NCBI GenBank assembly: GCA_033439795.1 | Contig: JAUTDP010000003.1 | Location: forward strand, 992,001 to 1,056,000 | Source of the DNA: Sordaria brevicollis | Taxonomy: Eukaryota; Ascomycota; Sordariomycetes; Sordariales; Sordariaceae | Direction: 5' to 3' | Length of the DNA: 64,000 bases | Part shown: in pieces, positions 33,580 to 44,900 of the stretch | How the letters are laid out: each line of letters begins with the position of its first letter | Numbering within the stretch: position 1 is the stretch's first letter | Translations under genes and position numbers: made by a program | Notes under the pieces: model-generated | Seen by the model: only the letters and a program-made list of their open reading frames with translations | What the model was told of the DNA's origin: nothing | The model's database searches: none

Positions 33580-34200
33580 GGTGTTGACAGGTCGGGGCAC
33601 GGGGAGCTGATGATGCCGATGCTGAGTGGAGGAACTAATGGGAATGCGCTCGGATTGAATAAGAAACCGAAACCGTCGCTTATTGAGCTGATGGGAAGCG
33701 GTATCGAGGGTTCTGGATCTGCTTCGAGGTCCGAAGCCTCAAAGAAAGGCGAGGACGACGACAAGCAGATGAAAGCTTAAAAGGAGCGTGGCTGCTGCTA
33801 CTGGGAAGGGAAAAGCAGATTAGGTGAGGCGGAGTGAGTTTAACAGTCACTCAGCGCCTTTTTGTCATTTTCTTTTTACTTTATTTTCCTCGGTCTACGT
33901 GGTTTTATGCGGATACGGGACTATCTCACAACACATCGAATGATGGAACGGAAATGGCATGGTTGGATGGATTGTATTTGTATATATGTGCTGTTTGTTA
34001 GCTGCGCGGCCTTTCACTTTAACATTACGGGTACGGCGTCAGTTGTTTTTGCTTGCTCTGTTATATATCAAAATGGCTTGATGGTTTCATGACTTGACCT
34101 TTTATTTCCCGAACTTGATGATGATGACAGTGTTGAAATGGGCCCGGTGTAAGCGGTGCAAGACTCTACCAAGAAGTGGACTTTCGTCACAGGGCTGATA
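33580..34200. other. SHMT 3' flank
   Basis: The 3' flank of SHMT. The first 200 bases are still GC-rich and open on the plus strand but have no motif. AT content rises toward the transposon that begins at 34201. Nothing else is seen. Confidence 0.5.
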
Positions 34201-34639
34201 CAGTAAAAACCCCTGTTCCAGCAACGCCTTCTACGAGCAACCCCCCTGTAATTGCAACAGTTATCCCAGATTTTTTTTTTTTTGCTGAGTAAGCGCAACC
34301 CTGCAACCCGCAATAAAAAATCGAAAATTTGTTCGTTAAAATACTAGTAAATCTACGCACAACCTTCCATTTTGGCACATCTCCTCCATTAACTACTACC
34401 TTCATAGTCGCATAACTCTACTAAATAAGGTAATTCTTTAATTCTAATATAATATTTAGCGTCGTTAATACTCCTTAACCCTATTTAAACTCCTTTTTAA
34501 TTCATTTAGCCGCAGATTCAATTATAGGCACGTCGGTTACCTTTGTACAGAAAAAAGCTATTTGCAAATAGTACAAATCTTAACCACTTAAACCATCCTT
34601 CCGTTCTACGGTCGATTAGGCCTCTAAATTCTATAATTT

Positions 34640-36190
34640 ACGCTTAGATAAATCCCAAATTTCTCGTATCCTTAGTCTACGTTACAATTGCCTTAATAAT
34701 AATCGCTTTGGGTCTATTATTAATTTCGATAAATGGGTTAAAGTTTTAATTAGCTAATACCTAGTATTAGAAAAGATTCTATATACTTAGCAATTCGAAA
34801 TAGAATATTATAGTATACTTACTACCGCCGAAATCCTCGTTAACAAGGCTGCCTATATTTGGAGGACTATAGAGGAGGTTTGTAAAAGTATAAAAATTGA
34901 ACCGCTACTATCTTTTAGTAAAAAGTAGTCTACCCTCTTTAAGAAGCGCTTTAATATTACGGGCAAGCACTTCCATAGAGAAGGAGGTTCCGCCGTAAAT
35001 AGCGAATCGGTTACTTGCTAAATAGAAGATATTCGTAGAGCCATTGTAATTACTCCTATTAGTAACTGTTATAATATAGATTAAATTACTTATTTTTAGA
35101 AAATATTCCCCTCTTCTAAGTTAGTTACTATTAACCGCCTTGGGTTGAAGTAAAACAAGGCTCGTATTACCCTTGCCTTTACTACCAACGATATTAGCGA
35201 TGACCGATATAAATTATAAGTTATCGGGAAAACTAAAGTCCCTATAGTATTAAGGAAATTCAACTTCCCTATTTATAAAACGTTGTAGTACTATAATAAG
35301 AAAGTATAGTTTATGGCCGCTATTATAGAGTATTAGTATAAGGACTTCTAGAATTATTTCGAGCGTATAAAACTAGGCTAACGTTATCTCTTATTATTAA
35401 ATAACTTTAGCGCCTATAAAGCTAGTTTCGAATTCGCCCCCCCCCCTCCCTATATTGTAATTATATTCATCCCCCCTAATAATATTTTACAATATCAATT
35501 ATTAGACTAAGGCATTATCTCTTATTTTAAACGGTAATATAAGAAGGAGTTTTTTAAATGGATTATTAATACCCTCGATAATAACCCTAGTACTAGACCG
35601 TTGAAGGAGATAAACCTCTCCATTACTTTGCTATGGATTTTAGAGGTTTAGTTTAATACCCTCTATTCTAATACTATTATTATTTGTTGGAAGAAATCTA
35701 CCGTTTTAGGGGGTTTCAGGGAATAATTCGACGTCCCCCTATTAATTTAGTAGGTTGTATAATAATAAAAAGAACGAAGTGGTATTAGTATTATTAATCT
35801 CTTTAATAAAGTAGTAATATTAATAGATATTTATAATCGTTTAATTATAGTTATCGATAACTTTCTAAATCCTATCGAGGATTACTCTTCTAATATTGAG
35901 CCTATTAATCTAAACGCTATATTAGAATTAATAATAGATAGATTCAAGGACTTTACTATAAAGGCAACGTTTAAGGGGGATTTTAATGATGAACCGTTTG
36001 GTGCACCTCCTATTATTATATTTAAGTAAGCGCTTGGCTATATTACCGAACTTACTGCTCTTCTTAATACTATAGATTTCTGTAATGTTAATGATTTGCG
36101 GGTAATCCGTAACTTCAAAAAGAAGCTCGAAGAGGATATGGATTTAAAGAGAGTACAGAGGACGTTGGATGGCTGGTTAGAGGGTAAAAA
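34640..36190 (+). pseudogene. inactivated pogo-like transposase
   Basis: The remnant coding region inside the transposon; both limits are approximate. A DNA-binding helix segment lies near 34940-35000. The catalytic core lies between about 35060 and 35720, with the first Asp kept and the second apparently changed to Asn. Stop codons occur every few dozen codons throughout. I see no long open frame. Confidence 0.75.
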
Positions 36191-36308
36191 TAAGCTATAG
36201 AAATTTTATATCTGTTATTTGTTTTGGTGTAATTCTACTAAGAAATGTATGTTTTTTTCAATGCTTTGGTGGTGTGGCCCGTGCACTCTACCCTGGTACG
36301 AGCAACCC

Positions 36309-36360
36309 CCCCTGTTCCTGCAACACTTTCTCTTGTTTTTTGGGGTTGCTGGAACAGGGG
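36309..36360. repeat. subterminal hairpin at right end of the transposon
   Basis: 36309-36324 and 36345-36360 are 16-base inverted copies with one mismatch, separated by 20 bases. The inner arm resembles the terminal repeat itself. A related but decayed copy lies near the left end at about 34241-34258, in direct orientation to the left terminal repeat. These may be accessory transposase-binding sites. Confidence 0.7.
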
Positions 36361-36369
36361 TTTTTACTG

Positions 36370-38927
36370 TAACTTCGAATCTTTACTCTCAACGCTCTGT
36401 CTAGATAACCACCGTTCGAGTTTGTCGCCTTGCAGCAACTATCAAAGCAAGCAAGTCATCAAGCGTCCTCGATTGTCGATAGTCATATTAACCACATCGC
36501 GTTTGCCAGTTTCAGGTATAATGTCCTGAAATATCTGGTACGCACTTCGTCTTACAGACTTCATCTCGAACATGCCAACAAGGAGATGGTGCTAGATAGT
36601 ATCGGTAGCTGACTGGAGCGATACTCTGCTGGTGATGGGGCCGGGTCATTCCTAAATGCTACCTTTTTCATCAAATTGTCCGGTAGAACATCGGAAGGCA
36701 ATCATGAACTTTAAGTTAGGTCTCGATTACAAAATGATGAATACATTCGCAAGGACTGCCTCCTTGAAGACTACTACAACCGATATGGAGCACAACGTGA
36801 ACTCTATTACCTTGGAGATGAATCATGGTGATGACTACGGTCTTGTAGTTGAAGATTGCTCGTGTTGAGAGCAGTCGCATGAGAAGTTGTGAGTTGGTCG
36901 AGGTTGGTAGGTGAACAGAAAGGCTTGAGCTACATGGATGAACACGGAACCTGGTGAGCTTGGAAAGAGCAGTGGCAGTGTCTGGATCTTGGTGATGAGC
37001 GTTGTTGGATATGGATTGATGGCAGAAACGACCGGAGTCCAGTCAGGAACGAGAGACACATGAGGATACGAGATATTACTAAGGTACAGGATCGGAAGAA
37101 CATGAAATAACATCACCGTCGACACCAGAAAATATACGGCACCCTTCAACAATCGAAAAAACTCTTGAATCGAGTCACCACGGGACACAACGCAACAGGT
37201 CCCGCGCTCAACCTCCCGTCCAACACCTCGGTGCCTTCCTGCCGGGGGCAGGGACAGGAGCCCGTGGCGCACCGGCATGGAAGGTTCCCAACCGCGGAAG
37301 GCACCTCCTACCTCCCCCCCTCTACCCTCCCACCTGGGTACATAAACCACCTTTCCGACACCTCTTCCCGTGGCAAGCCAGGTTAAGGAAACCCGTTGCT
37401 AGCGCAGCGGGCCCCGCGTTAACTCCCAATAACGTATCCTTTCCGCCCCAATCCCCCGGCTCCCGTTCCCGCATTGCACGCTGCGAGTTCGAACCCGGAC
37501 GCTGTAAGAACCACAAAGACTTTTTTTGACTTTTTTGCTGGCTTTTCTCCCCTTCCTCATTTCCATATTTTTTTTGAGGAGGCGTGGCCGCTCGTGAGGT
37601 TGGTTTGGTCTATTGTAGTTGAATCAGATTGGATCTGTTGGGTCCTCCTTCTTCTTTCCGTGATCGAAATCATTTCTGTCACATCCATCGATCACCGCGT
37701 CAAGAAGTCGGCCTTCAACTTTTTTTTCGACAGTGTCATGTCTGTCATCCGGATGTCTTTTTTTGTCTTTTTTTGTGCCGGGTTGCTTGTTGGTATCCTA
37801 CGACTTACGCCTTAATATTCTTGCAGGAGGAAGCAAGGTCACTGAGGAGGTAGGAATTTTGTCGTTTCATGGAATTAAGTGATCCCGAGCACGAAAAAAG
37901 AACCTGGAATGTTGCTTCGAGTTTCTAGTTTGGTCCTTGCCCGTCAACAGGACGTGAGACTGGTCCCGCGCCGTAGGTACTTACGTGTAGCCCACGCTCA
38001 TTTGGATTCGTCGTGTATTTCCAGTGTTCCGCGGGAGCAGTAGCACAAACTCCTTGCTTGATAATATCTTGCATGGTATTGGCAGACGCAGCATGGCTGA
38101 CCAAAACAACAATCAATAATCGAGGAGGGTTATCAGTTAGGACATTTCCTTGCTTCAATGTGGTGGTCTACAAAGATTAACATTACTCAGACGGGAGGGG
38201 AGATATTCAGACAGTGTTGACAAACGAAATTGTGAACCTTACCATATCAAAAGTTTGGAGATGATCATGTTCAATATGGGTGAACTTTGTCAAGATACCT
38301 GTTCGACGGCAACAATTTGATCGTCGTTGCAAAACCTAATTCCGCGATAAATCATACGTTCGATGCTTCGTTTTAATCTCTACGAGTGCAATCTTCATTT
38401 GCTCAGCCTTGAACATTCAACACTACCATTAGCTCTGTTGGCACTCACGAATACAACCACCAGAACGTGAAATCGCCACATAACGAAACTGTATAAAATG
38501 GCATAAAATCGTAGTTCTGGCGAAAAATATGTGAAGTCTTTCAATCTACTCTACGGCTTTAGTAGGAATGCTCATATTCTGTCTAGATGTCTTCCGCCAT
38601 TTCGCTTCGCTCAGGAGATAGGGGTATCCTCCACCGCAAGATCAACCGACCAACCAACACCAAGTACGCTAGAGACATTGCTTCATACCGCTTATTCACA
38701 AGATCTAGGATCTATCTATTAACCATACAAATATAAATACTTTTACTTTTAATGAACCATACCGGTAGTACCGCTCCTTTTCGCTTTCCTCTTTGTTCTC
38801 CCTCTTCTCTTCCATTTTTAATCCTCTTCTCTCTCTCCTCCAGTTCTTTCAGGTACCCTCCTCATTCTTTTCTTCTCTTCTTCTTCTTCCCATTTCCGTT
38901 TCCTTCCACACTTCCGTCAACATCATA
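36370..38927. other. intergenic region right of the transposon
   Basis: No gene is recognised. A GC-rich patch (about 37190-37500) contains a frame (37474-37815) with several hydrophobic stretches but also T-run artefacts and no family motif. The part from 38520 to 38780 is AT-rich. The final 150 bases are the 3' flank of GCN1. Confidence 0.5.
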
Positions 38928-41900
38928 CTAATCAAACATCTGCTCACCCCCCGCCACATCCACCCTGCCCACACTCATCAACTCCTTCTCATCCTCCTGC
39001 TCATCATTGCTCAACCCAAGACCACCAGCACCACCTTCGGCCTCTCTCCTCTCCCTAACCTGAGCACCAAGTCGGAGGGCGACGCGCTTGAAGTAATCGC
39101 CCATGCTCCTCTTTACGTTCGCCGGCATGTCGGCACCCTGAGACTCGAGGTACTTGTCAAACACCTTTGTCTCCTCGTCAGCGACAGCAAAGAGCTGAAC
39201 GAAGGCGGCTTCGGCGGCCAACTTGACGGGAATGACCATGTCGCGGACGGAGGCGAATACGGGGGGTGCGAGCAAGGGCAAGTGAGGGCGGACGAGGTCG
39301 GGTTGGTTGCGCGAGAGGGTGCGGACCAAAACGAGGGCCAGACGGCGCGAGTCGGACGGTTGGCCGGGAGGGATGAGCTGGGAGATGGTGGTGAAAATGG
39401 GCTTGGTTGCTTCGAAGGATTTGGCAGGGGAGGCGACGGCCAAGGGGGAGAGCAAGAATTTGCCGGTCGCGAGGATGAAGTTTTCTGTGATGAAGGGCTG
39501 TGGGAAGAAGTTAGCTATTGTACTGACAGAAGAGAGACTGGACAAGGGGAGATGAGGGCGTGGGAAGAGGAAGGAAAGAAAGACTCACGTTCTTGCTGCT
39601 CATACCCTGGCACAGCAGCTCAGGCAAATCCTCCACCAGAGGCGACTCCAACAGAGCCTCGGGGCTCTCCAGCAGGACGGCGTTCAGCGCCAGAACGCTC
39701 GAGTTGCTAAAGTCCCTGGTCATAACTCTGTTCTTAAGGAGCTGGGTGGCGACCTCATCCGAGACGTTCTTGACAAGAGCACCGAATAGCTTGGCGTAGG
39801 TGATGGTCATGGTGTCGTCGCGCTCATCTGCCTCGGTATCAATAAGACCGAGGACGGCGGTGCGAGAGCCCTCGCCCATGTTGGCACCGGCCTTGCTAAT
39901 GACCTCGTACAGGGCCTTGAGCATGGCCGTCTTGACGCCAGCGTCGGAAGTCTTAGAGCCAGTAACCAGCTCAGCGATCAGAGGATCCACACGGGGAGTA
40001 AACTTGATGAGGGTACCCAGGGCCTTGGCGGCACGGCTGCGGAGCACGTCACTAGAGGTATCCGCGAGCGACTTGGCGAAGGTGCGCTGAAGCTGAGGCA
40101 AGAAGGGCTTGAGAGCCGTAGGCATCTTCTCGAGCAGGTTGTTGAGGGTAAGCAAAATGGCGGACTTGACCTCGGTGGAACGCTCGGAGACGACACGAAT
40201 GAGCGGACCGGTGATTTGCGTGACGAAGGGCTTGAGCGAGGCCTCGCTGGTGCGGTCGACAATGTCGGAGATGGCAAGGGCCGACGCCACTCTCTGATCT
40301 GCGGAGCCGTTCATAAGACCCTGCAGGAAAATCGGGAGAATGGCGTTGATGCCCTTGGGCAGCTCGAAGCCGCGAAGGTTGACGCCGGCAATACCGACCT
40401 GGAGTAGGGTCTGGCGAGTAGAGATGACCAGGCTCTCCATATCTTCCTTCTTGAGCTTCTTGGTGAACTCGCTGAGTGCGCTCCAGGCGGACTTGACCAC
40501 ATCCATGTCTCTGTCGTCGAACGAGAGTAGGAGAGAGCGGATGATATCCTGGTTGTAGCGCGAGTAGTCCACATCGGCCGAAGCAAAGAACTTGGACAGA
40601 TGGTAAGCGGTGGACGCTCTTCTGCGGTGATCGTCGTGCTTGAGGAGCTGCAGCAAGGTCTGCATAACCATGTTGAGACCATCGTACTCGTCAATGGACA
40701 AAATGACAGTGTCGAAAGAGTCATCAAGCTCCGCGCGGAGGGTATCGTCCGTGGAGTTGATAATGTTATCCATAAGCGAGTTGATGATGCTGGGCAGGCG
40801 ACGGTTCATAGCGGCACCAGCAACCTTGGACAACGAAGCCAGGGCCTTGGCGTTGAAGGACGAAATAGGAGGCTTGATGAGACTGGGGATAAGGTTGGGC
40901 AGAATCATGTTGGAGCGAGTAGTCTCGGTAAGCAGAGTGAGCAAAGCCGCAAGAGCGTTCTCAGCCTCGTCCTCGTTGCCGAGGAGAGTGAGAAGGAAGG
41001 GCATAACTTCCTCAACAGCACGCTTGCCGAGAATCTGCTGCAATGAGTCGAAGGCCTCGGCGGCGGCTTCTCTGACATCTTCGTCGCGGTCGGTAAGCGC
41101 GGTACGCACGACCGAGATGAGCGTCTTCTCGTGGTCCTCGAGAGCCTCGGGAGAGGCAGAAGCGATGAGCTCCTTGAGGGCAAGGCAGATACCCTGTCTG
41201 GCGTCGACATCGCGGGAGGTTTGGAGACCCTCCTCGAGAGTAGGCAAGAGAGTAGCCAGAACGCCATCGCCAGCCTTTCTTATAAGCTCGCCCAAAGCGT
41301 TGCTGGCAATAATCTTGTGCTCCATGTTCGAGCTGCCGAGACGACGGATGATAAGCTGAGTGAGAGTAGGCACAAGCTCCTTGAGAATACGAGGGCTGTG
41401 GACAAGAGCCTTCCAAACGCTGACAGCAGCAGAGCGGACAGCACCAGAAGTATCGCAGCGGCAGATGTAGAGCGAGGAGAGGACCTTGTTACGCTTCTCC
41501 TCTCCGAGGATCTCACGGAGAGAAGCACCGGCCTCCTTGACGGTCTCGAGATCTTCTTCCTCATCTTCGCCGTCACTAACCTTGACACCAGTGAGGTTGA
41601 ACAGGAGATCGCCAACAAGCTCGACGGAGCTGAGACGGATGCGGTAGCTGTCGTCGGCGAGACCACGCTCGAGCTCGGGAAGCAACAGATCGACGGCTCT
41701 GACGGCGAAGTTCTTGACCAAGAGGCGGCCAGCACGGAGAGCAGTCTCTCTGATAGTCTCGACATCATCAGCAAGACCAGACAAAATAGGAGGAATGATC
41801 TTGGCCAAGTAGTTGGCGAAACTGTTTCCGAAGCAGACGGGCAAGAAGATGAAGAGCGACATGAAGCCCTCGCGAACAGCAGGCTTGGAAGACTCGACGT

Positions 41901-44900
41901 TCTGCAAGATGGTAGGCAAGGTCTCCTCGAGTCTGGAAGTACCGAGACCGGCAAGGACCTCGGAAAGAGCCTGGGCGGAACCAAGTCTGTCTCCAGCACC
42001 GGTGTCGGACTTGAGGGTCTGCATAAGGCCGGGGATAAGATCCGGCAGAGCGTCCTCGCCCAACTTCTCGACCAACGAACCGAGAGCTCTGGAAGCTGTC
42101 GCGCGCGTAGTAGGCACGGGATCGACAATGGCAACCTTGAGACCGGCAACAAGGACAGGCAAGTGGGCAACGAGGTCCCTGCGCTCTGTAAGATGGGCAA
42201 GAGAACCAATGACTTGGGCGGCCTTGCGCTTGGTGTTGGAACGATCGCCAAGACCACGTTGCAAGATACGGCTGACAAGAGCCAGCGAAGGAGCATCGAG
42301 GTAATGAACGAACTGGACCTTGATGAGCGAGTCCAAAGCATCGTCGGTATACTTGGTAGGGTCGCTGAGAGCCTTGAGAAGGATGTCGACAAGGCTGTGG
42401 ATTTCGGGGTTCTCAATAACCTCGCCGAATCTCTTCAAACTCTTGTTCGCAGCAAGTCTGACCTCCTTGTGACTGTCGTTCAGGACAGCAGTAAGAGGAG
42501 GAATAATCTCTGGCAGACTCTGAGCAAGCTGCTGGGGATCAAGGTAAGCCATGGCACCGAGAAGGTCGCAAGCACCCTTCTTGGATCTCCACTGGTCCTC
42601 ATCAAGACCATCGAGAAGGGTAGGAAGAATCTTCTTGACACCGAAGGAGCTGAGCTTGGCAAAGCAAGACTTGGCGGCGGCCAAAGCAGCTTCACGGACG
42701 TTCGGGTTGCTATCACCGAAGCCAGCAAGCAGTTGGGGAACGATTTGGATGACATAAGGCTCAAAGAGTCTGCCCAAGATGGTGGACAGAAGCTCAAAGG
42801 CAATCATGGCAGACTCGCGCTGGTTCACTTCCTTCTTGTTCTCAAGAGCGCTTCTGAGGGTAATCAAAATGCGGTGCTCCTTGAGCGAGTTGACACCACG
42901 ACCGAGGATAAGACCGGCAAGACCGTAGGCGGCACCACGCTGGACAGCGTAGTCCTTGGAGGACATCAAAGTCTCAATGACCTGCTCAATGTACTTGTTG
43001 GACTTGTCTCCGCAGGTGCGGACAAGAGGAGGAAGACACTCGGCAATAGCATACTGGACAGTCTCAGAGGGAGTGCTGAGGGTGGCAATCAGCCTGTCGA
43101 TGACCACGGGAATCTTGGCATCGCCATGCTTGAGATGGCGAGCCAAAGCACCATACATGATGATGACCGCCTCGTTAACGCGGTCAGCAAAAGCAGTGCC
43201 CTTGTCAGGAGCCTCAAGGGTCTTCTCGAAGGTCTTCATGAGCTTATCGAGGATGGACTTTCCGTGAATCTCGATGGCAGTGTTGGCGGCATCCAACATT
43301 TGAGCTCTGACGTTGCCGTTCTGGTCGCCCAGGGGACCGTTGTCGATGAGGAAGGCAAAGAAGGGCTCGAGCTGGTTCTTCTGGAGCAGTGGCGCAATGC
43401 CCTGGAAGGCAAGAGCAAGACCTTGTCTCGCTTCCCAAGGGTCAGAGAGATCCTTTTTCTTGGGCATGCCAAACTCATCAAGCTCGGGAAGACGAGGCTT
43501 GGCAAGTTCGGTGTAGGACTCCCTGAGCTTCTCAAGAACAGAATTGATGGCCGAGGAATTTTGCTCAAGAGCTTCAGCAAGACCCTTGGCAGCGGCGCGA
43601 CGAAGCTGGCCGTCCTTGCTCTCCAAGTAAGGGAGCATCTTGAAGGCCAGTTCCTCGGTGATCTTGAACTCGCTCTCCTCCCAGATATCACGACCAAGTT
43701 CGGCGTTCTCGGGCACATCGTCGTGGCAAGCCAGCCAGATCTCTTCTGAGGTGGGAAGCTCGCTCATGTCAACGTCGGAGCTGATGGCCTGCAGAGCCGC
43801 AGTGCGAACACTGACCTGGGGCACGATGGCACCGCGGGAAAGGACAGCAATCTCCTCAGTAGAAATGTTGGGAGCGATGCACCGGACCATGTCAGAGAAG
43901 CAGTCCTTAATGATCTTGTAGTGCTGGTTGTAGTTTTGCATCGAGGTGATCAAGGTGGAAAGAATCTCGCCACGAGGGGTAGCCTCATCCGCGTAGACAT
44001 CGGTGTGGAAGGACAGGAACTCAATGGCAAGAACAAGCGTGGCATCCTTGTCATCGGCATTGGCACCGAAGCCGCCCTTCTCGAGGACGAGAAGGATAAG
44101 CGGGAGCATGTAGATGAGCGAGATGACATCAAATGGACGTTGCTCACCGGCAAACCTTAGACGGTAGAGAGCACGAGTGATAAGATCATCAAAAGGTTCC
44201 TCGGTAAGGTTCTCAGGAAGCGCGGAAACGTTGTGGGCTCTGAGGGTAGCGACACCAATGAAGGGACGGATGGGGCCAACACGAGACGAGACGCACTCTG
44301 AGCAGGCGATGAAGGCTAAAGGACCGGCCTCACCAGTGATCAAAGTAGCACCAGCGTTGATGACACTAAGGGTAGCCTTGACGGCGGGACCCATCCAGCG
44401 GCTGGCATCAGTGGGAGGGCCAGTAGCAAGAGCCTTGACAATGCCAAAGCCACGCAGAAGGTTGGCGGCAATGTGCCTGACGCTCTCCCGGATCTCCGCT
44501 TCCTTCTTAAGCTGAGCGTTGACCTTGGCGTTCTCTTCGGCGGTGAGCTTCTTCTGTGTTCCCTTCTTCGCAGCAATCTGCTCACGAAGTTCCTCCTCCC
44601 ACTTGAGGGTGTGATAGTTGGGATCGTTCTTGTTTGGAACGACGTTCTGCTTCTTGGCCAACACATCAACAAAAGCAGTTCCTTCAGGGGTGCGGAAGAT
44701 GGCGGCCTCGAGAGGGCCGACGGATTGGACCTCAGAGACGTTCAGGTTCTGTTGGATAAGCTCAACAATGCGAGGGGTCATGGTCTCGGGGGCGACGAAG
44801 ACAAGCTCAGCAGCGGCACTGTACGCCGCCAACCGCACCGTCTCAGACTTTTGCTCGTAGAGTGTCCTGTTGACAATCTCATCAAGCAAGCGCTGCTCGT

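Larger units (their letters stand above)
34201..36369 (+). mobile_element. RIP-mutated pogo/Fot1-type (Tc1-mariner) DNA transposon
   Basis: A 2,169-base element with 25-base perfect terminal inverted repeats (34201-34225 and 36345-36369). They start CAGTAAAAACCCC, and the element is flanked on both sides by TA, the target duplication of Tc1/mariner elements. The interior is strongly AT-rich. Read on the plus strand, it still shows transposase segments: FKKRFNITGKHFHREGG (DNA-binding side), YNID (first catalytic Asp, near 35079), LLNNFSAYKAS near 35395, and CWKK near 35690. These match pogo-family DDE transposases. Many in-frame TAA/TAG codons stand where Gln or Trp codons are expected, and the second catalytic Asp reads as Asn. 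Both changes are what G:C-to-A:T RIP mutation makes. The element cannot be autonomous, but its ends look intact. Confidence 0.88.

Noticed and set aside
32305..33600. A 431-residue open frame antisense to SHMT
   Set aside because: Same codon-bias shadow effect over a clearly identified enzyme. It also runs across SHMT introns without adapting to them.
37380..37500. tRNA-like words (TAGCGCAG, GTTCGAACCC) in a GC-rich patch
   Set aside because: No pairing T stem can be made around TTCGAAC, and the anticodon stem and acceptor cannot be closed at normal spacing, so it is not a tRNA gene.
41131..43749. An 872-residue open frame antisense to GCN1, and another at 45169-46605
   Set aside because: They mirror the GCN1 coding frame, whose codon bias avoids the codons that would be stops on the other strand. 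No motif, start context or splice logic supports them; GCN1 itself is certain.
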